Source of the DNA: Caldilineaceae bacterium
Lineage (GTDB): Bacteria > Chloroflexota > Anaerolineae > Caldilineales > Caldilineaceae
Direction: 5' to 3'
DNA length: 64,000 bases
NCBI GenBank assembly: GCA_958295845.1
Contig: OY282376.1
Span: 5,221,022-5,285,021 of the forward strand
A program made the position numbers and the translations under genes. Positions 1 to 10,134 of the stretch are shown here, piece by piece. The stretch's first letter is position 1. Each line of letters starts with the position of its first letter. The notes beneath the pieces were generated by a model that saw only the letters and a list, made by a program, of their open reading frames with translations, was not told where the DNA came from and made no database searches.

Positions 1-203
1 AGTCCACGCAGGCCCACAGTCGCGTGGTGGAAGCGGGTAGAAATGCTGAAGCCGGCGATAGCAGCAAGCCAGGGGCCTGTACAGCCCCGGTCTGTTGTGA
101 AGTAAGTAGGGATGGCACATTAAGAACTGAATAGGATAGAGAAGAACTGCTGTAGGAATAAGAAGGGAGCGGCGGCTTTCGGGTCGTTGCTCGATACACA
201 GCA
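1..203 (+). other. rRNA operon spacer upstream of 23S
   Basis: This lies before the mature 23S 5' end. I see no 16S 3' end and no tRNA. Its right part (113-152) is the 5' arm of the 23S processing stem. The rest is probably 16S-23S spacer, which cannot be confirmed because the window starts here. Confidence 0.6.
113..152 (+). other. 5' arm of 23S rRNA processing stem
   Basis: Positions 113-152 are almost perfectly complementary to 3169-3208 (a few mismatches in 40 bases), bracketing the 23S gene. This is the classic long helix that RNase III-type enzymes cut to release pre-23S rRNA. The pairing is read directly; the processing role is established for bacterial rRNA operons. Confidence 0.8.
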
Positions 204-3145
<2,942 letters not shown>

Positions 3146-3168
3146 TATCATGTATAATCTTGCGCCGA

Positions 3169-3208
3169 CAGCAGTACTTCTTTATCCTGTTCAGTTCTTA
3201 GTGTGCCA
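3169..3208 (+). other. 3' arm of 23S rRNA processing stem
   Basis: Reverse complement of 113-152 with few mismatches. Together they close a loop containing the whole 23S gene, as expected for a pre-23S processing stem. Confidence 0.8.
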
Positions 3209-3340
3209 CGCGAGTGGCATCATCATACGCACACCGGCATTGCCGCAGCGCAGCTTCATAACAGCAGCGCAGCAGCACAACGGCAATGCCGCTTAACCCG
3301 CATGCGCATCACAGCATGCTCAATATGACCACTCGCAACC
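3209..3340 (+). repeat. 23S-5S spacer with nested inverted repeats
   Basis: The outer pair is GCGAGTGG at 3210-3217 with CCACTCGC at 3329-3336. The inner pair is CGGCATTGCCG near 3235-3245 with CGGCAATGCCG near 3283-3293. The spacer RNA should fold into a closed branched structure between the two rRNAs. No gene is seen. Confidence 0.55.
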
Positions 3341-3364
3341 TTATACCTGCGTAAGTAAAGAGGA

Positions 3365-3480
3365 GTTGGTGGCAAGAGCGGTGGGGAGACACCCGGTCCC
3401 ATCTCGAACCCGGCAGTAAAGTCCACCAGCGTCGATGGTAGTGCGGGGGCGACCCCGTGTGAGAGTAGACCGCTGCCAAC
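3365..3480 (+). rRNA. rrf: 5S ribosomal RNA
   Basis: About 116 nt with the standard 5S plan: 5' GTTGGTGGC pairs with 3' GCTGCCAAC, the conserved CCATCTCGAACCCGG block starts near 3399, and GATGGTAGTG and GAGAGTAG follow in order. Flanking AGGAG (3361) and CTCCT (3481) extend the terminal helix in the precursor. Confidence 0.95.
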
Positions 3481-3510
3481 CTCCTCTTTTCTTATATATC
3501 AGTAGTTCGG

Positions 3511-3540
3511 AAACTCCCTTAGCGGGAGTTTTTTGTTTTT
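3511..3540 (+). terminator. Rho-independent terminator of the rRNA operon
   Basis: Stem AAACTCCC (3511-3518) with GGGAGTTT (3524-3531), a five-base loop and a T-rich tail to 3540. It sits 30 bases past 5S and separates the operon from the convergent oppD-like gene. Confidence 0.85.
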
Positions 3541-3575
3541 ATGGGGCGCGTTGCCGGGGATATCGCTTCGGGCCT

Positions 3576-4553
3576 TCAGCGCTCCTCTTGCCCATCCTCA
3601 AACAACCAGCATCTAGCCATTTGCCCATCGGCCAGTTCGAAGGCCGGCGGGTTTTCCTGCGCGCACGGTTCAAAAGCCAGAGGGCAGCGCGGGTGGAAAC
3701 GGCAACCGGCGGGCGGCTCGCGCAGGTCGGGCGGGGCGCCAGGGATGAACTGCGGGGTTGTGTCGGCGTGGAGCCGGGGGATGCTGGCCAGAAGCCGTTG
3801 TGTATAGGGGTGGCTGGGGTGCAGAAGGACCTGCTCGGCGCTGCCGATCTCGACGATCTCTCCGGCATAGACGACGGCCAGGTCGTCGCAGACGTCGCTT
3901 GCGAGGGCGATGTCGTGGGTGATGAAGATGATGGCCAGGTTCAGCTCCTTTTTCAGCCGTTTGAGCAGGTTGGTGATCTGGGTCTGAACGCTGGCGTCGA
4001 GGGCCGAAGTGGGCTCGTCCATGATGACCAGGGGCGGCTCGAGGATGAGGGCGGCGGCGATCATGGCGCGCTGCTTCATGCCGCCGCTCAGCTCGTGGGG
4101 ATAACGAAGATAGACGTCGGTAGGCAGCCCGACGTAGGCCAGCAGCTCCTGAGCGCGGGCGCGGGCCTCCTTTTTGCCGGCGGTCCCGCTCACCACAAGC
4201 GGTTCGATGATCTGCTCCCCCACGCGCAGGACAGGGTTAAAGCCATTCTGGGCGCCCTGCGGGACGAGGGCCAGCTTGCGCCAGCGAATCTCCTGCCGGA
4301 AACGGTCGTCGGCCAAGCCGAGAAGCTCCTGTCCATCCAGCCAGATTTGGCCGTCATAACGGGCCACGTTTGAGGGCAGCATGCGCATGATGGCGAGGGC
4401 GAGCGAGGATTTGCCGCTGCCCGATTCGCCGACGAGGCCGAGGGCGGAGCCGCCGCTGGCGAGGGAAAAGGAGACGTTGTCCACGGCGCGCACAGCGCCG
4501 GCGCGGTCGGCATAGTGGAAGGTGAGATCGCGAACGTCGAGAAGCGATGTCAT
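3576..4553 (-). CDS. Oligopeptide ABC transporter ATP-binding protein (OppD/DppD-like)
   Basis: 325-residue cytoplasmic ATPase that would power the OppB/OppC-like permease pair encoded just upstream. Visible motifs: Walker A GESGSGKSS (42-50), Q-loop VPQG (97-100), signature LSGGMKQR (155-162), Walker B VIMDEP (176-181) with the D-loop SALD, and switch ITHD (211-214). The C-terminal part has the Cys-containing GCRFHPRC segment (283-290) typical of the peptide-transporter oligo_HPY extension. The ATG at 4553 overlaps the stop of the upstream permease (ATGA), indicating translational coupling. It is the last gene of the operon; a longer upstream reading frame lies inside the permease gene and is not used. 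Substrate class (di- versus oligopeptide) cannot be told. Confidence 0.93.
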   Translation of the reverse strand: MTSLLDVRDLTFHYADRAGAVRAVDNVSFSLASGGSALGLVGESGSGKSSLALAIMRMLPSNVARYDGQIWLDGQELLGLADDRFRQEIRWRKLALVPQGAQNGFNPVLRVGEQIIEPLVVSGTAGKKEARARAQELLAYVGLPTDVYLRYPHELSGGMKQRAMIAAALILEPPLVIMDEPTSALDASVQTQITNLLKRLKKELNLAIIFITHDIALASDVCDDLAVVYAGEIVEIGSAEQVLLHPSHPYTQRLLASIPRLHADTTPQFIPGAPPDLREPPAGCRFHPRCPLAFEPCAQENPPAFELADGQMARCWLFEDGQEER

Positions 4554-5986
4554 GACGCCGGTTGCCTCAGGCGCGGATTGACGATCGGCTCGATGCCTAA
4601 CGCAAGAAGCATGAAGGTGAGGGCGGTGAGGACGATGCAGAGACCGGGGGGCACAATCCACCACCAGTAGCCGACATAGATGCCTCCGGTGCGGAATCCG
4701 GTCTCCAGTATCTGGCCCCAGGTTGGGATGGAGGGATCGCCGAGGCCGAGAAAACTGAGGCCTGCCTCGGCCAGGATCGCGGAGGGGGCGGCGAAGATGA
4801 GCTGGGCGAGGACATAGGGTGTGATCTGGGGCAGGATATGGCGGAACATGACCCGCCGCCGCGACGCGCCCAGGCTCTGGATGGCCTCGATCAGCTGGTT
4901 GGTGCGCATGTGGAGGACCATGCTGCGGATCTGGATGGTCAGGCCGGGCCAGCCGAAGGCGACGAGGATGAAGATAATTATCCAGAGGCTGGGGCCGATG
5001 ATGAAGAGCATGAAGATGAGCAGGGGCAGCACGGGCACGTTGGCGACGATGTCGGAGATGCGCTGGATGGTGATGTCGGCGCGGCCGCCGAGGTAACCGC
5101 TGGCGATGCCCAGGGTTGTGCCGATGGCGGTGGACATGAAGGCGGCGATGACGCCGATGAAGAGCGCGACGGGCAGGCCGAACAGAAGGCCGCGGGCCAG
5201 GTCTCTGCCCAGACTATCGGTGCCCATCAGGCCAAAAACGGCGCCGCCTACGACGAAGCGCACTTTGCCCACGCTGTCGCCCTCCGCCCGCAGTGCGGCC
5301 TGGACGATGATCTCATAGTCGCCGGTCAGGGGGGCGAAGGCTTCGTCGGAATCGCCGGCAGGCACGCCGAAAAGGATACGGTCTACGCGTCCGCCGATCT
5401 GGGCGCCGTTCAGGCGCAGGTCGAACTCGTCGGCAAGGAAGTTCTGGGCCGCGGTCACGGTTGCTTCGTCGGTGCTCAGTTGCACGCGCAGCGGTGTTTG
5501 GGCGTAGCGCTGGAACGGTCCGCTCTCGTCTTCGCGGGGTCCGCGCACGGCGTGGCGGTAGATGCGCAGCTGTTTGCCGTCCGGCCGTTTGAGCGAGATC
5601 AGAACCAGGGGCGGCCGCTCGGCATATTTGACGTCGGCGAGGGTGACGGCCAGGAAGGTCGGCGGGTGGGAAGAGGCGTAGGTCAGGGGGAAACGCCAGC
5701 TGTGGACCGGTCCGCTGCGGGCCATCTGCACGGTGTGCGGCTCGGTACCCTCGAAGACACGGTGGAGAGGCAGGGCTTCGCGGCGCAGTGCGTTGGTCCA
5801 GGTAGGGGGCACGGCCTTGGGGTTATCGACCCAGACGACGGGATTGCTCCACTGGCTTTCGCCGAAATCGAGTGGGAAGGCGAGCAACACATAGAGTGCC
5901 ACCAGGATCAGCAGGCACATCAGGCCGGCGCCGCCGAAGCCGGGCCCGCTGCGCAGCAGCTCGCGCAAGGCGCTGGCCATGCTCAC
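4550..5986 (-). CDS. Peptide ABC transporter permease (OppC/DppC-like) with large extracytoplasmic insertion
   Basis: 478-residue inner-membrane permease. After a first membrane segment (about 20-40), roughly 200 hydrophilic residues precede the usual five-helix permease core (about 255-470). Ordinary OppC proteins are near 300 residues with a much shorter loop here, so an extra external domain is present. The core has GTDSLGRDLARG and the EAA-type coupling segment SLGASRRRVMFRHILP, followed by SFLGLG. The start is a GTG at 5986, chosen because AGAGGA lies about 8 bases before it; an in-frame ATG at 5980 is the alternative. It overlaps oppD by four bases. The role of the inserted domain is unknown; substrate capture is inference. 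Confidence 0.9.
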   Translation of the reverse strand: MSMASALRELLRSGPGFGGAGLMCLLILVALYVLLAFPLDFGESQWSNPVVWVDNPKAVPPTWTNALRREALPLHRVFEGTEPHTVQMARSGPVHSWRFPLTYASSHPPTFLAVTLADVKYAERPPLVLISLKRPDGKQLRIYRHAVRGPREDESGPFQRYAQTPLRVQLSTDEATVTAAQNFLADEFDLRLNGAQIGGRVDRILFGVPAGDSDEAFAPLTGDYEIIVQAALRAEGDSVGKVRFVVGGAVFGLMGTDSLGRDLARGLLFGLPVALFIGVIAAFMSTAIGTTLGIASGYLGGRADITIQRISDIVANVPVLPLLIFMLFIIGPSLWIIIFILVAFGWPGLTIQIRSMVLHMRTNQLIEAIQSLGASRRRVMFRHILPQITPYVLAQLIFAAPSAILAEAGLSFLGLGDPSIPTWGQILETGFRTGGIYVGYWWWIVPPGLCIVLTALTFMLLALGIEPIVNPRLRQPAS

Positions 5987-6059
5987 GGCGTTTTCCTCTT
6001 CGCGCCGGTCTTCGGTGGGGCGCCAGAGGGCGCCCCGGCCGGAAAGGTGCCGTTCGGCA

Positions 6060-7115
6060 TCAGTCTGTGTACCTCACACGAGGGTCGAGAAAGACGTACA
6101 GGGCTTCCAACACGATGCGGATCACGACGTACATCAACGTGAAGATGAAGGTGAGGGCCACGATGACGTTTTCGTCGGGGGTGCCGGCGAGGGCATCGTA
6201 GTAAAGGCGGCCCATGCCCTGCCAGTTGAAGACGGTCTCCACCAGGATCGAGCCTGAGAGCGATCCGGCCAGGCCGAACATGAGGCCGGTGACGATCGGG
6301 GGGGCGGCTACGCGCAGAATGTGACGGAGCCGCACGCGGCTTTCGGGCAGACCTTTGGCGCGGGCGATCTTGACGTGGTCCTCCTGGGCGATATTGAGTG
6401 TGATGGTGCGAATCGAGTAGATGGACGGCCCGAAGCTGACGAGGACGAGGGTGATCACGGGCAGCAGGGCATGGGATACGAGATCGAAGAAGCGGGCCAA
6501 GGGCTGCGTGGGCGGCGGCGTGCTATACATGCCGCCGGAGGGAAGAATACGCAGCTGGATGGAGAGTATCAGGATGAGCAGGATGCCGATCCACCAGGTG
6601 GGAACGGCAAAGGAGACGGCCGCAAAGCCGGAGACAAAGCGATCGAGCCAGGAGCCCTGGCGGGTGGCAAGATAGGCGCCGCCGATGATGCCGATTGCGG
6701 CGGTGATGATCAGCGATGTGGTGAGCAGGAGCATGGAGTTGGGCACACGCTCCGTCACGATATCAAAGACGCGGTTGCTGCCGTCGAAGCTGCGCAGGGT
6801 GCGGGCTTCGCCGAGGTCGAGAGTCAACACGCGGAGCGCGGTGCGGGGGAGGCGGTAGTACCAGGGCGTACTCAGCCCATAGAAGATCTCCAACTCCTCG
6901 CGGCGCTTCTCCAGCACTTTTTCCATCTCGTCAGGGTCGCGGATGGTCTCAGCCAGCGCGGTGCGCTCTCCGCGCAGCTGCTCACCTATTGTGGCGGCAA
7001 GAATGCGGTCGGAGAAACCGGTCAAGCCCAGTGTCAGCACCAGCATGATCAGGACGACAAAGAAGACCCCGACCATGGTGAGGGAGCGGACGAGGAGAGG
7101 GCGAAGGAGTGACAT
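6060..7115 (-). CDS. Peptide ABC transporter permease (OppB/DppB-like)
   Basis: 351-residue permease partnering the OppC-like protein. The first membrane segment lies at about 12-34. A charged stretch (about 45-85, rich in Glu/Arg and likely helical) follows, then ERVPNS and five more hydrophobic segments. The EAA-type loop ARAKGLPESRVRLRHILR is present, as is the family ending that reads FLDPRVRY near the C-terminus. The length is slightly above the usual 310-340 because of the charged stretch. The ATG at 7115 has no good ribosome site directly before it. A heptamer repeat array (7122-7188) sits right upstream in the operon, which could affect translation of this gene relative to oppA. Confidence 0.92.
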   Translation of the reverse strand: MSLLRPLLVRSLTMVGVFFVVLIMLVLTLGLTGFSDRILAATIGEQLRGERTALAETIRDPDEMEKVLEKRREELEIFYGLSTPWYYRLPRTALRVLTLDLGEARTLRSFDGSNRVFDIVTERVPNSMLLLTTSLIITAAIGIIGGAYLATRQGSWLDRFVSGFAAVSFAVPTWWIGILLILILSIQLRILPSGGMYSTPPPTQPLARFFDLVSHALLPVITLVLVSFGPSIYSIRTITLNIAQEDHVKIARAKGLPESRVRLRHILRVAAPPIVTGLMFGLAGSLSGSILVETVFNWQGMGRLYYDALAGTPDENVIVALTFIFTLMYVVIRIVLEALYVFLDPRVRYTD

Positions 7116-7121
7116 GAGGGC

Positions 7122-7188
7122 AGTGGTCGGTGGTCAGTGGTCGGTGGTCAGTGGTCGGTGGTCAGTGGTCGGTGGTCAGTGGTCAGTG
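7122..7188. repeat. Heptamer tandem array (AGTGGTC/GGTGGTC)
   Basis: About nine 7-base units, almost strictly alternating AGTGGTC and GGTGGTC, begin seven bases before the oppB-like start codon. The neighbouring 7203-7240 is a looser run of CCAC-rich units. This belongs to the repeat family seen at 19394, 26845, 38378 and 48681. There are no spacers, so it is not CRISPR. Confidence 0.9.
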
Positions 7189-7243
7189 CGAGGCTGCAAT
7201 ACACTTGCACTATCCACCGTCCACTTTCCACCTTCCACTTCTG

Positions 7244-10018
7244 TTAACGTCTGCGGCGTGCGAGCAGGATGCCGCCGAGAACGATGATGATGACCACAAC
7301 GCCGACAACTGCGTTCACCGGCAGACCGCCGGCCGGTTCGGAAACGGCCTCGGCAGATTCAGATTCTGCGGACTCAGACGCGGCACTTTCTGAATCTGAT
7401 TCTGTATCGGATTCCGTATCGGATTCCGTGTCTGATTCTTCGGTTTCGGACTCCGTATCGGTTTCAGCCGCGGTTTCGGAATCGCTTTCTTCGTCATCGG
7501 CTGCGGCCTCTTCCGCCTCCTCATCGGAGTCGGAGGCGGCTTCTTCTGTTTCCGAGGCGTCCGATTCCTCGGCGGCCGGCTCCTCCTCGATGATGGCGAT
7601 ATCGGCTTCCAACTCGATGCGCCGTTCGGCCATGCGGGCCAGCTCATCGCTGTACGCAACCAGGACCAGCTCGTAGATCCCCAGCTCCAGCTCGTTGGTG
7701 GTGTCGGCGGTCAACCTGATTGCAAACCATTTGGGGTCGAGGGTGTCGGCATCGCCCTGCTGGATGATCTCACCGCTGGCGGTGTCGATCAGCAGATAAC
7801 GCAAGGAGAGGTTGCCGGGCCCATCGAGCGTCAAGGTAACTTCATAGTCGGCGCCCAACTCGATCGGCGGCGCCTCGATCTCGGTGTATTCGATCAGATC
7901 CGGCAGCCCGCGGTAGAGATCGCTGGCCGTGAAGGGATAGTTCTCGTCACGGAAGGCGACCAGCTCGGCGAATTGGGCCGGTGGATCATAACGCTCCAAC
8001 ATGAAGGGACCGTTGCTGATCACCAAGTGGCCTTTCTCTTCGAACCAGTCGAGCACAGCCGTGTAGCGTTCCACGCCCTCTTCGCTGCTGGTGAGGACCG
8101 TCTCTCCGTCGGCAGTGGGCAGGGTGAACACATCTGTGGGGATGGTCTCAGCGCGGCGCAGGTCCAGCATGGCCTTGCGCACGAGGCGGGCATCCCGATC
8201 GAGGACGAGGCTGATCCATGGCACGTTGTAGCGGGCGGCAGCGGTGTCGCTATAGGCGGCCCGCCGCTGGCTGAAGACCAGCTCATCCATCGCGTAGAGC
8301 ATCTCCCAGGGGGTACTCAGCCCGGCAGGGATGCCGTAGGAAGCGATGTAGTTCTGCTCAAAATGCCAGAAGTCCACGTAGGCTTCGATGCGATTTTCGT
8401 CCAATACGCGGTAGCCCTTGATCGTCTCCAGGAAGGGGCGCGCGGTCGTGGCGATGACGGTTTCGATCTTAGCTTTATCTGGATTGTAGGACAGGTCGAA
8501 GCCCTGGTAGATGGAATAGAGCACATCGGCCATGCTGATTTGCTGGCCATGATGCCAGGGCGCCTGGAAGTACTTGCTGTAGTCGTAGACCACTTTGCTG
8601 GTGGCGGTTACATTTTCGTCTACGTTCGTCCACCGGCCCGCCTGCGCGTCCCACATGATGGCGTCGGCCGGCACATCCAATGTGTCGGCGGGCCCGGCCG
8701 TTTCGACTTCATAGGCGATACGGAAGGGTGCGGGGATGCCGGTGAAGGGGTCGTTCCAGACGGCGGGGTCCTGCAGCTGCCGCCAGATGTCGTTGCTGTA
8801 GACATCGCCAAAGCCGCCGACCGGGTTCCAGGTAGTGCGTTCGGTCCACACCCACAGATGACCCACGGTCAGTTCGTCGCTGCCGGCCTTGTAGGCCGAA
8901 CGCAGGCTCCAGAGGCCGCGCGGCCCGGCGGCCAGATCCTGGGTTATGCCCTCGACGCCGGCCTGCACGGGGAAGGCGTTCATGACGGTGGCGATCCAGA
9001 TGCGGACCGACTCGTCGAGGCCGATGCGGGTCATTTCGCGATACATCTCGTCGCGTTCGGCCTGGTCGGCGAAATCCCCCTTGAAGAGGCGCTCGCCGAG
9101 GTCGTCCAGCTCTTCGTTTTCGTAGTGCCAGAAGCCGACCTCTTTCCAGCCGGGCATGTTGCCCAGCCAGGGGGCATAGAAGGAGTTGATACCGCCGAAG
9201 TCGTAGCGGTTGGGCGAACCGCGGCCCCAGCCTTCGGTGTAGAGATGCCATTCAAATTGGGCCGGGTCGGAGGCATAGACGGTCTGGATGGCGGGCGCGA
9301 AGGTCTGGCGATTGGAGGCGACGGCGAACCCGGCGTCCTGCAGGGCCGAGCGAATCAGATCGCCCACCTCGCGGCGTTCGTCCTCCACGCGCATGATGAA
9401 CTTGAGGCGGATGGGCTGGCCGTTGAAGTGCCAGACGTCGTCGACCAGTTCTGCGCCGGCCTCGGTCATGGCATCGGCGATCAGCTGGCGGGCGTATTCG
9501 GGATCGTAGTCCAGGTCGGCCTGCTGGATCACGTCGAAGACGGTCAGGTAGTCATAGTCGGTGGAGGCCACGTTGGTGTACATGGGCGCGGCCTGGCCCT
9601 GGTAGATCTCCCGGGTCACGAAGTCTCGGTCGATCAGGCGCTGCATGGCCTGCCGCACCTCTTTGATCGAGAAGGGGTTCAATCTTCCTTCGGGCGCGGG
9701 CGCCGGGTTGAGGATCAGCGAAATGGTGCTGGCCGGGGCCTCATAGAGTTGGATGCCCTCGTTGTCGCGCAGCTCGCGGGCCGCGGCGATCTTCAGGTTG
9801 AAGTAGTAGAGGTCCATCTCGCCGGCTTCGAGGTCGAGCGGGGCGCGGTCCACGTTGAACGCTTTGAAGTAGAGCCGCTCGACCGCGGGCCCGGGTTCCT
9901 CATGTGGGGGACTGTATTGAGCCAGGACAGAGGAGGAGAGACCGATTATGATCATCAGGCTGATCGGGACTACTTTGAGCAGCCATGCTGGGATTCTGTT
10001 TGACCTAGTCGTATTCAT
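7244..10018 (-). CDS. Extracellular peptide-binding protein, family 5 (OppA/DppA-like), C-terminally anchored
   Basis: 924-residue exported solute-binding protein, much longer than the usual 500-600. The start ATG at 10018 is preceded by AAAGGATC; an in-frame upstream extension lacks support. N-terminal hydrophobic signal about 12-33 ending near VLAQ. The body shows family-5 features such as an N-terminal lobe with IKEVRQAMQRLIDR and a second segment with ISMADVLYSIYQGF. Residues about 811-896 are an extreme Ser/Asp/Glu linker with TESD and SESA repeats, followed by a hydrophobic helix (about 901-920) and a terminal RRRR. The protein is therefore probably held to the membrane by its C-terminus rather than as a lipoprotein. 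Peptide is the likely ligand, judged from the operon. Confidence 0.9.
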   Translation of the reverse strand: MNTTRSNRIPAWLLKVVPISLMIIIGLSSSVLAQYSPPHEEPGPAVERLYFKAFNVDRAPLDLEAGEMDLYYFNLKIAAARELRDNEGIQLYEAPASTISLILNPAPAPEGRLNPFSIKEVRQAMQRLIDRDFVTREIYQGQAAPMYTNVASTDYDYLTVFDVIQQADLDYDPEYARQLIADAMTEAGAELVDDVWHFNGQPIRLKFIMRVEDERREVGDLIRSALQDAGFAVASNRQTFAPAIQTVYASDPAQFEWHLYTEGWGRGSPNRYDFGGINSFYAPWLGNMPGWKEVGFWHYENEELDDLGERLFKGDFADQAERDEMYREMTRIGLDESVRIWIATVMNAFPVQAGVEGITQDLAAGPRGLWSLRSAYKAGSDELTVGHLWVWTERTTWNPVGGFGDVYSNDIWRQLQDPAVWNDPFTGIPAPFRIAYEVETAGPADTLDVPADAIMWDAQAGRWTNVDENVTATSKVVYDYSKYFQAPWHHGQQISMADVLYSIYQGFDLSYNPDKAKIETVIATTARPFLETIKGYRVLDENRIEAYVDFWHFEQNYIASYGIPAGLSTPWEMLYAMDELVFSQRRAAYSDTAAARYNVPWISLVLDRDARLVRKAMLDLRRAETIPTDVFTLPTADGETVLTSSEEGVERYTAVLDWFEEKGHLVISNGPFMLERYDPPAQFAELVAFRDENYPFTASDLYRGLPDLIEYTEIEAPPIELGADYEVTLTLDGPGNLSLRYLLIDTASGEIIQQGDADTLDPKWFAIRLTADTTNELELGIYELVLVAYSDELARMAERRIELEADIAIIEEEPAAEESDASETEEAASDSDEEAEEAAADDEESDSETAAETDTESETEESDTESDTESDTESDSESAASESAESESAEAVSEPAGGLPVNAVVGVVVIIIVLGGILLARRRR

Positions 10019-10134
10019 ATTACAGATCCTTTCGCCAAGACCCGCGGCCAGCGGCCACCCGGCTGCCGCCCGCCACCGACCTCGTTGGGGCGATTGGCAA
10101 CCGGGGCGGCCGCGACCTATTTGCCGTTGACGGC

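Noticed and set aside
7122-7188. Possible CRISPR array
   Set aside because: Units are seven bases with no unique spacers and no cas genes anywhere in the window.
7973-10003. 676-codon frame antisense to the peptide-binding protein
   Set aside because: Mirror frame of a well-supported gene; no ribosome site or motif.
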